Source: Burkholderia aenigmatica (GTDB lineage: Bacteria; Pseudomonadota; Gammaproteobacteria; Burkholderiales; Burkholderiaceae). From it: a stretch of DNA of 64,000 nt. A program made the position numbers and the translations under genes. The notes beneath the pieces were generated by a model that was not told where the DNA came from, did not search any database, and worked only from the letters and a program-made list of their open reading frames with translations. Location: positions 305,103 to 369,102 of the forward strand of contig NZ_CABVQC010000001.1 in the NCBI RefSeq assembly GCF_902499175.1. The letters run 5' to 3'. Position 1 is the stretch's first letter. The number at the start of each line of letters is the position of its first letter. Of the stretch, positions 36,508-43,852 are shown piece by piece.

Positions 36508-37152
36508 ATGCTGACCGTATGGGGGCGCCGCAATGCATTCAACGTCCAGAAGGTGATGTGGCTCGTCGACGAGCTCGCGCTCGCGCATCGGCACGTGCCG
36601 GCCGGCGGGCAGTTCGGCGTGCTCGACACGCCCGCTTTTCTCGCGATGAACCCGCACGGGCGCGTGCCCGTGATCGACGACAGCGGCACGGTCGTCTGGG
36701 AATCGCACAGCATCCTGCGCTACCTCGCCGCGCGTTACGGCCGCCCCGGCTTCTGGCGTGACGATCCCGCCGAACAGTCGCGCGCCGACCGCTGGATGGA
36801 CTGGTCGCAAACCACGCTGCAGCCGACGTTCCTGAACGGCGTGTTCCGGGGCTTCTTCCGGACGCCGCCCGAGCAGCGCGACACGGCGCGCGTCGAGCAA
36901 AGCATCGCGCAGTGCGCGCAGCACTTCCGGACGCTCGATGCGGTGCTGGCCGGGCAGCCGTTTCTCGCGGGCGACGCGCTCTCGCTCGCCGACATCGCGG
37001 CAGGCACGCACCTGTATCGCTATTTCGAGCTCGACATCGCGCGGCCGGACATCCCGCACGTGCAAGCGTGGTACGAGCGGCTGAAAGCGCGGCCCGCGTA
37101 TCGCACGCACGTGATGATTCCGTTCGACGACTTGCGCGGGCGGCTCGATTAG
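36508..37152 (+). CDS. Glutathione S-transferase family protein
   Basis: A 214-residue GST. The thioredoxin-like N-domain (MLTVWGRRNAFNVQKVMWLV, NPHGRVPVIDDSGTVVWESH) has the cis-Pro and Glu-Ser glutathione contacts. The helical C-domain includes FLAGDALSLADIAAGTHLYR, the N-capping box. It is cytosolic and its substrate is unknown. The start follows an AAGGAGG site. It is convergent with the His-rich gene downstream. Confidence 0.93.
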   Translation: MLTVWGRRNAFNVQKVMWLVDELALAHRHVPAGGQFGVLDTPAFLAMNPHGRVPVIDDSGTVVWESHSILRYLAARYGRPGFWRDDPAEQSRADRWMDWSQTTLQPTFLNGVFRGFFRTPPEQRDTARVEQSIAQCAQHFRTLDAVLAGQPFLAGDALSLADIAAGTHLYRYFELDIARPDIPHVQAWYERLKARPAYRTHVMIPFDDLRGRLD

Positions 37153-37191
37153 CGGATGTCCTGGCGCGGCAGATCCGCCCGCAAACTCCGC

Positions 37192-37704
37192 CTAATGTCG
37201 CCGCATTCCACCGAATCCGCTCGCGCCGCCGAACTGATGCATGCCGCCGAATCCGTGACTGGCGGTGCCGGCCGGAAACGCACCATGGTGAAAACCGGCG
37301 CCGATCGGCACGCCGAAGCGGTGATGCTCTATCCCGTTGAAGTGGACGACGTGATCGAAGTGGTGGAAATGATGAAAGTGGTGGAAGCGATCGACGAAGA
37401 CGAAGCCCACGCCCGCGCCGATGAAAAGCGGCGGCCCCCAGTACCACAGGTCGGCATACGGATAGTCCACCGCCGGATACCATAGAACGCTACCGTCGGG
37501 GCTCTGCACGAACTGCCATGTGCCATCGTCTTGCAGGCACGCGCGCCCCACGATTTGCTGCTCCGTGCCGTCGATGTTCGCCTGCGCGACGACCGCACGA
37601 CAGTTCGTACCGGCGTCCGCCTGATCGTCGTACGTTTGCGCAAAGACCGCCGCGGAACAGCCGAGACAGACGATACCTATCCCGGATCGAAACCAGTTGC
37701 ACAT
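37192..37704 (-). CDS. Exported His/Phe-rich protein of unknown function
   Basis: A 170-residue protein. Signal sequence MCNWFRSGIGIVCLGCSAAV ends with cleavage near VFAQ. The middle has two Cys, likely a disulfide (TNCRAVVAQ and GRACLQDDGTWQFVQS). A membrane-like Gly/Phe stretch (IGAGVGFVFVDRF) is followed by a repeated HHF tract (FHHFHHFHHFDHVVHF). The Gly/His/Phe-rich tail ends FGGMRRH. His repeats suggest metal (Ni, Zn or Cu) binding in the envelope; this is a guess. The ATG at 37704 with AGGAG upstream is chosen over a longer open frame. Confidence 0.75.
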   Translation of the reverse strand: MCNWFRSGIGIVCLGCSAAVFAQTYDDQADAGTNCRAVVAQANIDGTEQQIVGRACLQDDGTWQFVQSPDGSVLWYPAVDYPYADLWYWGPPLFIGAGVGFVFVDRFHHFHHFHHFDHVVHFNGIEHHRFGVPIGAGFHHGAFPAGTASHGFGGMHQFGGASGFGGMRRH

Positions 37705-37913
37705 GATCGGCTCCTGCCTGATTGCCCCCGACCACTCGATCGCGTGGCGCCGCTGGCGGCGCCCGGCAGATCGGATTGCTTGCACACGATTCATCACGCG
37801 GCGCTCGCATGCCGCCGCTTCATACAGGGTCTCCTGCCGGCTAAACGATGCAGCGCGCCTGCTTATTCCAGGGGTCTGGTGCGAATGAATCGTTGTCGCG
37901 TTTGACGTCCGGC
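37705..37913. other. Spacer upstream of the His-rich gene
   Basis: 209 bases with no gene. It should contain the promoter of the His-rich gene and ends at the left CTAG of the inverted-repeat element. Confidence 0.5.
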
Positions 37914-38206
37914 CTAGGGCCTGTTCACGCTAATAACGGGCTTGCGCTGGCCACCAGAAGGGCCGAGCGCAAGGATTGCGACGAAGCGAATACTCGACGT
38001 ATTCACGAGGAGCATGACGCGGCGATCGGCCCTTCTGGTGGCCAGCCCCACGAATGAATTTTCCCGAACAGGGGAACGTGCCTTTCCGCCCGCCTTGCGG
38101 CGTCGTTCGTCGCTTGTTTGGCACGGCCAAACGGCGCTCCTCACTTCTTGCACTGCGAGCGGAAAGGCACGTTCGCAAGTCCGTTATTAGCGTGAACAGG
38201 CCCTAG
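37914..38206. mobile_element. MITE-like non-coding inverted-repeat element, 293 bp
   Basis: Terminal inverted repeats of 33 bases with one mismatch (37914-37946 and 38174-38206), beginning CTAGGGCCTGTTCACGCTAA. The outermost 26 bases are perfect. CTAG at both ends may be a 4-bp target duplication, leaving 285 bp of element. Inside are two hairpin domains of 101 bp each. Domain A (37946-38046) has perfect 20-base arms, GCTGGCCACCAGAAGGGCCG and its complement, and a tip dyad GAATAC/GTATTC. Domain B (38074-38174) has perfect 16-base arms, GAACGTGCCTTTCCGC and its complement, and a tip dyad GTTTGGC/GCCAAAC. No coding gene fits inside. It looks like a transposase-less element mobilised in trans. 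Confidence 0.8.
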
Positions 38207-38658
38207 CGTCTCGCGAAGCGATAGGCAGCCGCTGCGGTGATCCCGAATACCAGATGGGCCACCAGCGTGATCGCGCCGCGAACCGGGATGAACCACGGGA
38301 AGATCGTGGTAAAGGCGTACAGGTTGACGCCGTACAGGGCGAGGCCGAACGCGCCGCCTGCGAGCAGCGCGACCGCGAGCGACAGGGTGCGAATCACCTT
38401 CGCCAGCACGGCCGCGTAGGCCAGCGACAGCACCAGGTGCACGAGGGTCGCCACCACCATGACCAGCGGATCGAAGCCGCCGGGCGCGCCGAGCGCGCGG
38501 CGCCCCATCACGATGGCCGCCGTGAGGCGCGCGTCTCGCAACAGGTTCCCGATGGCGTCGTCGCCGACGATCGGCCAGAGCAGCAGCTCGACGACGGTCG
38601 AGCCGACCGCCGCACCGAATGCGGCCCAGAGCACCGGGACGAGACTGGCTCGCTTCAA
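38203..38658 (-). CDS. Small membrane protein of unknown function
   Basis: A 151-residue protein with four hydrophobic helices (about 5-22, 50-85, 90-115 and 125-145), ending VAHLVFGITAAAAYRFARR. TTG at 38658 with GGAG six bases upstream is the best start; a GTG at 38709 is possible. The TAG stop lies inside the CTAG that borders the inverted-repeat element. The family is not recognised. Confidence 0.7.
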   Translation of the reverse strand: MKRASLVPVLWAAFGAAVGSTVVELLLWPIVGDDAIGNLLRDARLTAAIVMGRRALGAPGGFDPLVMVVATLVHLVLSLAYAAVLAKVIRTLSLAVALLAGGAFGLALYGVNLYAFTTIFPWFIPVRGAITLVAHLVFGITAAAAYRFARR

Positions 38659-38770
38659 TGGGCGCTCCCTTCGCAACCGGCCGATGCATCGAAGCGGCGT
38701 GCGCCCCACCCGCTTCGGCTCCGGTCGGCCGACGTGTGCCCGCGATACCGAACCGGGCGGCCACGCAAAA

Positions 38771-39448
38771 TTACGACGCCCCTTCGCAATCCGTCCAGTA
38801 CGCGAAAGGATCGCGATGTTTCGGATAATTCTCGTCGAGCCATTTCAGCAACGTCGCCCGCGCATTGTCCATGTCGGCTTTCAGCGACGAGGTCGTCAGT
38901 TCGTGCACTTCGACGGACTTTTCGCGATCGACCACGAAGCAGTTCCAGTCGGGGCCGTCCAGATCCGGATCGTCGGACGCCTTCGACGACTTGCCCCAGC
39001 CGAACCCCTTGCGTGCGTCGATGTAGTACCGCGGATGCACCTTCAGGTACGACATCTCGCCGCCTTGCAAGCTGCTCTCCGCGCGCAGCACATCGTGTCC
39101 GTCGACGATCTGCGTGACTTCCGGCAGCCGGCGCGCGCGCCATCCGGCGGGCAGCGTCGCGATGGCCTTCACGCTGTCGTACATCCCCCACTCCAGCCCC
39201 CACGCTTCGGCCATGCGCTTCATGAATGCGTTCGCATTCGGATAGCCGCGCAACTGGATCCGGGTCGACAGCGTGACTTCGACACCGCCGCGCCCGCCGG
39301 AACCCGCGGACGCTTCATCGCCCGCCGCTTCAAACGGATTGAACGGATTGCCCGGACGCGACGCGCGCGTCTCATCTGCGGGCGCCATACCCGAAAACAG
39401 CTGGTCGAGCGCCGCACGCGCTTTCGACGACTTGTCTGGCCTGTTCAT
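38771..39448 (-). CDS. Uncharacterised protein, 225 residues
   Basis: A soluble protein with no signal peptide. A disordered basic and Gly-rich N-terminus (to about residue 60) precedes a compact C-terminal region containing WGLEWGMYDSVKAIATLPAG, SYLKVHPRYYIDARKGFGWG and DWNCFVVDREKSVEVHELTT. The ATG at 39448 has GGAGG upstream. Codon use is like its neighbours, so it is a real gene, but I recognise no family. Its neighbours (a membrane protein and a LysR gene) give no clue. Confidence 0.7.
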   Translation of the reverse strand: MNRPDKSSKARAALDQLFSGMAPADETRASRPGNPFNPFEAAGDEASAGSGGRGGVEVTLSTRIQLRGYPNANAFMKRMAEAWGLEWGMYDSVKAIATLPAGWRARRLPEVTQIVDGHDVLRAESSLQGGEMSYLKVHPRYYIDARKGFGWGKSSKASDDPDLDGPDWNCFVVDREKSVEVHELTTSSLKADMDNARATLLKWLDENYPKHRDPFAYWTDCEGAS

Positions 39449-39629
39449 CGCTGACCTCCTTTCCATCGGCACGGCTGTACACATTTTCGATTTTCGTTCA
39501 TCTCTCCACCTCATCGTTTTTCGCGGTCGCATTGTCGTCGATCCGGCGGCCCGAGCCTAGTGCCGCGAATCGCGTACCGCTTCCTTCTGCGCCATCGGCC
39601 CGCCGTGGCGGGTCGTCAAGGCGGGCCGG

Positions 39630-40616
39630 CTAGCGGCCTTCGCCCACCGCCGCCCGCATCCGCTCCATCAACGCGAGCACCTCCGGCCGATTCTCCCCCT
39701 TCGCGTGCACGAAGTAATACCTGAGCACCGAATCGACCTCGTGCGGGCTCACGCGCACGAGGTCGCTGCGCTTCAGATAGGCGTCGGCGAGCGGCACGCG
39801 CGCCAGCGCCACGCCGAGCCCGGCCTCGGCCGCGGCCAGCACCAGGTTGTAATCCTCGAAACGGCGATCCTGCGCGCGCGGCTTGAACGGCACGCCCAAT
39901 GCATCGAACCACGTGCGCCAGCCTGTCACGTCGGAATCGTGCAGCAACGGCAGGTCGAGCAGCGCGGCATCGCCGCGCCGGCGGCGCTCCGTGGCCAGTT
40001 GCGCGGCGAGCCGCGGATGCGCGACCGGATAAAGCCGCTCCGGCATGAACGCACGGATTTCGAGCTGACGCCAGTTGCCGCGCCCGTAGCGAATCGACAG
40101 ATCCGCTTCGCCGCCGGCGATATCCACATTGCGAAGCTCGATGCCGAGCTCGATCCGCAACGCCGGCGCCTCACTCTCGAGCGCATGCTGGCGCTCGAGC
40201 AGCCAGAGCTGCGCGAAGGCCGGCACCACGCTCATCCTGACCAGCCGCGGCGTACGCGGCGAGCGCCACTGATCGGCCGCACTGTCGATGATCGCGAACG
40301 CCTGCTCGATCCGGCCGACGAAGCGCTGCCCGTCCGGCGTCAGGCGCACGCCGCGCGCGTGACGTTCGAACAACCTCAGGCCGAGCCAGTTTTCAACGGC
40401 GGCCACCCGCCGGCTGATCGCGCCGTGCGTCACGCCGGAGACGTCGGCCGCAGCCAGGAACGAACCCTCGCGCGCGACCGTGCACACCGTCTCCAGGCTC
40501 GCGAGCGGCGGCCGCGAACCCGGCGCCGGCGCGGCGGCGGGCGACGCCGCTGGCGCGCGCTTCGCACGGGTTGAAGCACCGGCCGCCCGCCGGCCCGAGC
40601 TGTGAATCATGGTCAT
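39630..40616 (-). CDS. LysR-family regulator, divergent from an EamA exporter
   Basis: A 328-residue LysR protein with an atypical Ala/Pro/Arg-rich N-terminal tail of ~35 residues before the HTH (LETVCTVAREGSFLAAADVS, THGAISRRVAAVENWLGLRL). The substrate domain resembles the GcvA group (DADLS-like GGEADLSIRYGRG). The 57-base divergent spacer with the EamA gene implies shared control. Confidence 0.92.
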   Translation of the reverse strand: MTMIHSSGRRAAGASTRAKRAPAASPAAAPAPGSRPPLASLETVCTVAREGSFLAAADVSGVTHGAISRRVAAVENWLGLRLFERHARGVRLTPDGQRFVGRIEQAFAIIDSAADQWRSPRTPRLVRMSVVPAFAQLWLLERQHALESEAPALRIELGIELRNVDIAGGEADLSIRYGRGNWRQLEIRAFMPERLYPVAHPRLAAQLATERRRRGDAALLDLPLLHDSDVTGWRTWFDALGVPFKPRAQDRRFEDYNLVLAAAEAGLGVALARVPLADAYLKRSDLVRVSPHEVDSVLRYYFVHAKGENRPEVLALMERMRAAVGEGR

Positions 40617-40673
40617 ATCTGCGTGCTGATCTGTGCGCTAGCTTAGCATCTTGCCACACCGCATCATTGCCGC

Positions 40674-41573
40674 ATGAACACGCTCTCCACCCCGTCGTCG
40701 CGCCCTGCGCGGCAGCCGCTGATCGCGGCCGGCGCGGTCGCTTTCACGATCGTTTCGTGGGCGTCCGCTTTCCCCTTCATCCGGATCGGCCTGCATGGCC
40801 TGACCCCGCTGCAGCTCGCGGCGGCGCGCTTCGCCACCGCGGCCGTGCTGATCGTCGCGTGGCTGATCGCGCGACGGCCGCGCGTGCCGACACGGGGCGA
40901 CGCGCTGCGCTTCCTGCTGTGCGGCTTTCTCGGCATCGCGCTCTATAACGCGCTGCTCAATACCGGCGAGCAGACGGTATCGGCCGGCGCGGCAAGCTTC
41001 ATCGTGAACACCCTGCCGATCTTCACCGCGCTGCTGGCCGCAGTGTTTCTTGGCGAGCGCTTCAATCGCTGGGGCTGGCTCGGCTCGCTGGTCAGCCTCG
41101 CCGGCATCGCGGTGATCGCGCGCGGACAGCCGGGCGGCCTCGTCCTCGGCGCGGGCAGCACATTGATCCTCGGCGCGGCCCTGTGTTCGGCCAGCTATTT
41201 CGTGCTGCAGCGGCGGCTGATTCCCGTGTACGGCGCGCTGGCCTGCACCGCGTACACGCTGCTGGCCGGCGCGCTGCTGCTCTCGCCTTGGCTGCCGGGT
41301 GCGCTCGTGGCGCTGGGCAGCGGGTCGCGCGACACGACGCTGGCCGTCCTGATGCTCGGCATCTTCCCCGCCGCGCTGGGTTACGCGACCTGGACGTTCG
41401 CACTCGGCTACTTCGGCGCGGCACGCGCCGCCAACTTCCTCTATCTGACGCCGGCGGTCGCGACGATCCTGTCGATGGCGCTGACGGGCGAGCGGCCCGG
41501 TATCGAGACGGTGTGCGGCGGCCTGCTGGCGATTGCCGGCGTGATCTTCGTGGCGTTGCGCGGACGCTCCTAG
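40674..41573 (+). CDS. DMT-family exporter (EamA)
   Basis: A 299-residue membrane protein with ten hydrophobic helices in two EamA repeats (first near WASAFPFIRIGLHGLTPLQL, second near LGAALCSASYFVLQRRLIPV). It exports metabolites such as amino acids or drugs. It is divergent from a LysR gene 57 bases away, the usual regulator-exporter arrangement. Confidence 0.92.
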   Translation: MNTLSTPSSRPARQPLIAAGAVAFTIVSWASAFPFIRIGLHGLTPLQLAAARFATAAVLIVAWLIARRPRVPTRGDALRFLLCGFLGIALYNALLNTGEQTVSAGAASFIVNTLPIFTALLAAVFLGERFNRWGWLGSLVSLAGIAVIARGQPGGLVLGAGSTLILGAALCSASYFVLQRRLIPVYGALACTAYTLLAGALLLSPWLPGALVALGSGSRDTTLAVLMLGIFPAALGYATWTFALGYFGAARAANFLYLTPAVATILSMALTGERPGIETVCGGLLAIAGVIFVALRGRS

Positions 41574-42214
41574 GATCGCAGCGTCATCGGGCCGGCACGA
41601 TCGCCCCGGCGATCCGCAAGCGAGCCGGTCGGGACGCCCCCGGCATCTGCGAAACCGAATGCGTGGCGCGGGCTGTCGCCGTCGCGCCAGTTCGCCGAGG
41701 TTGCCGGACTTGACCGTTAGTTGCGTTAGATGAGGGCATCGATCCCGATGAAGCATGGTCATGCAACCGGATGCGCAATCGAAACCGTCCAAACTGTGCA
41801 GACAAATCGACCGAACAGTTCCGAATTGACCGCGCATCAGTGTCCATGGCTTCGTCCCGGCCGCCGGCCGAATAATGGATGCGGCCGTAAGGCCGTCGAC
41901 AGCGAATCGCAGCCTGCGGCCTGCTGCGGCGCACGATTTCCGGCATCCGGCACCTTCGAAATCCGGGCCCCGGCCGTGCCGCGTCCGCCCCGCCATGCGA
42001 TTCGCCGCAGCGCGCAAAATCGGCTTCATATATATTCGTACGAATTGCACCGTATCAGGCCCCGATTCGACCGCTCATCCGGGCGGCACGTCGCAGGTCA
42101 GGACGCGATGCAAGTGAAGCCCATGATGGGTATGGAGACTCGTCCGATCGCCCCGACCTCGCCGTCGGCCGGTCGAGACGTCAATAGAAAGATCATTCAA
42201 TTCGGAGATGGCAG
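41574..42214. other. 641-base intergenic region before the binding-protein gene
   Basis: No convincing gene: the open frames are short, without ribosome sites, and low-complexity Arg/Ala-rich. It includes GATCGCC-CC-GGCGATC (41599-41614), possibly the end of the EamA transcript, and a perfect palindrome ATTCGTACGAAT at 42034-42045 in an AT-rich patch ~170 bases before the next start, a candidate operator. Confidence 0.5.
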
Positions 42215-43369
42215 ATGGAACGAAGCACTGTCGGCATGCGCTGCAAACCCCTGATCACCGTTGCACTGGCTGCCGCCGCGTTTGCGGCCGCCTCGACCGC
42301 CATGGCCGACCAGGTCGTCAAGATCGGTAGCGTCGAGCCGACGACGGGCGGCATCTCGCACCTCGGCAAGGACAACGAGAACGGCGCGCGCCTCGCGGTC
42401 GAGGAAATCAATGCGAAGGGGCTCACGATCGGCGGCAAGAAGATCACGCTGCAACTCGACGCGCAGGATGACGCGGCCGACCCGCGCCAGGCCACGCAGG
42501 TCGCGCAGAAGCTCGTCGACGACAAGGTTGTCGCCGTCATCGGCCACCTGAACTCGGGCACGTCGATCCCGGCCTCGAAGATCTACAGCGACGCGGGCAT
42601 CGTGCAGATCTCGCCGTCGGCCACCAACCCGACCTACACGCAGCAAGGCTTCAAGACGACGTACCGCGTCGTCGCGACCGACGCGCAGCAGGGCCCGGCA
42701 CTCGCGAGCTATGCGCAGTCGAAGGGCGTGAAGAGCGTCGCGGTGATCGACGATTCGACCGCGTACGGCCAGGGCCTCGCGAACGAGTTCGAGAAGAAGG
42801 CGAAGGCGCTCGGCCTGAAGGTGCTGTCGCACGACGCGACCAACGATAAGGCCGTCGACTTCCGCGCGATTCTGACGAAGGTCAAGGGCGAGAACCCGGA
42901 CGCGATCATGTACGGCGGCATGGACGCCACCGGCGGCCCGCTTGCGAAGCAGGCGAAGCAGCTCGGCCTGCGCGCGAAGATCCTGTCCGGCGACGGCGTG
43001 TGCACCGACTCGCTGGCCGATCTGGCCGGCCCGGCGGCCGACAACGTGACGTGCTCGCAGGCCGGCGCGGCGCTCGAGAAGATGCCGGGCGGCGCGGACT
43101 TCCTCGCGAAGTACCAGAAGCGCTTCAACCAGGGCATCAAGTTCGATGCGCCGTTCGCGTATGACGCGGTCTACATCGCGGTCGACGCGATGAAGCGCGC
43201 GAACTCGACCGATCCGGCGAAGATCCTCGCCGCGATGCCGGCGACGAAGTACGACGGCGTGATCGGCACGACGACGTTCGATTCGAAGGGCGACCTGACG
43301 CACGGGATCATCTCGATCTACGGCTACAAGAGCGGCAAGAAGACCTTCGTCGACCAGGTGAAGATGTAA
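42215..43369 (+). CDS. Branched-chain amino acid-type ABC binding protein (LivK-like)
   Basis: A 384-residue exported protein (signal peptide about 1-31, cleavage near AMADQ). The mature start VVKIGSVEPTTGGISHLGKD is followed by LNSGTSIPASKIYSDAGIVQ and VIDDSTAYGQGLANEFEKKA, all typical of LivJ/LivK. It has GGAG upstream. No liv permease or ATPase genes are adjacent, so it must feed a transporter encoded elsewhere or act alone. A nested hairpin follows. Confidence 0.94.
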   Translation: MERSTVGMRCKPLITVALAAAAFAAASTAMADQVVKIGSVEPTTGGISHLGKDNENGARLAVEEINAKGLTIGGKKITLQLDAQDDAADPRQATQVAQKLVDDKVVAVIGHLNSGTSIPASKIYSDAGIVQISPSATNPTYTQQGFKTTYRVVATDAQQGPALASYAQSKGVKSVAVIDDSTAYGQGLANEFEKKAKALGLKVLSHDATNDKAVDFRAILTKVKGENPDAIMYGGMDATGGPLAKQAKQLGLRAKILSGDGVCTDSLADLAGPAADNVTCSQAGAALEKMPGGADFLAKYQKRFNQGIKFDAPFAYDAVYIAVDAMKRANSTDPAKILAAMPATKYDGVIGTTTFDSKGDLTHGIISIYGYKSGKKTFVDQVKM

Positions 43370-43375
43370 CCCGAC

Positions 43376-43421
43376 GCGGCGCCGGCACGACGGGAACGCC
43401 ACCCGTCGGCGCCGGCGCCGC
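43376..43421 (+). terminator. Nested hairpin between the binding-protein and XRE genes
   Basis: The outer stem GCGGCGCCGGC (43376-43386) / GCCGGCGCCGC (43411-43421) encloses an inner stem GACGGG/CCCGTC (43389-43394, 43402-43407). A T-poor tail follows, so it may be a terminator or attenuator of the downstream small gene. Confidence 0.6.
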
Positions 43422-43457
43422 GCGGGCCGATTTCTGATTCACGGAGACGAAAGCATC

Positions 43458-43760
43458 ATGTGTGCAATGGCGTATGCGGAATTCCAACAGGAGTTGAAGA
43501 AAGCGCAGTTGACGGCGCGCGAGTTCGCCCGCCTGATCCGGATGAATGAAAGTTCGATCACGAACTATTCGAGCAAGGGCACGGTTCCGTCCCACCTCGC
43601 GGTGATCGCGAAACTGATCGGCACGATGGCCGCGCACGAGATCGATTTCCGGCGCGTGATCCGGCAGATGCGGATCGAACCGAAACGGCCACGCGGCGGC
43701 GGCACGTTTCCTGCGGCGGACAAACCACGCGTGCGGAAAACGGCGAAAGCGGACGCCTGA
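43458..43760 (+). CDS. Small XRE-like HTH protein
   Basis: A 100-residue protein. Residues about 8-55 form a helix-turn-helix (ELKKAQLTAREFARLIRMNE, SSITNYSSKGTVPSHLAVIA), and the tail is basic and Gly/Pro-rich. It is likely DNA-binding. It lies 88 bases after the binding protein with a hairpin between; whether it is cotranscribed is uncertain. The target is unknown. Confidence 0.75.
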   Translation: MCAMAYAEFQQELKKAQLTAREFARLIRMNESSITNYSSKGTVPSHLAVIAKLIGTMAAHEIDFRRVIRQMRIEPKRPRGGGTFPAADKPRVRKTAKADA

Positions 43761-43852
43761 GCCCGGGCATGCGTCGACAGCGGCACGGTGCTTGCCGCTC
43801 GACGCCGAAATGAAGTCATCTCACGGGCAACGCGACACGCGACGCCCGATCG

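Noticed and set aside
37914..38206. Short open frames inside the inverted-repeat element
   Set aside because: They exist on both strands because of the symmetry, have no ribosome sites and no recognisable protein; structure explains the conservation better.
41584..41946. A 120-codon minus-strand gene after the EamA exporter
   Set aside because: No ribosome site, basic low-complexity content and no family; treated as intergenic.
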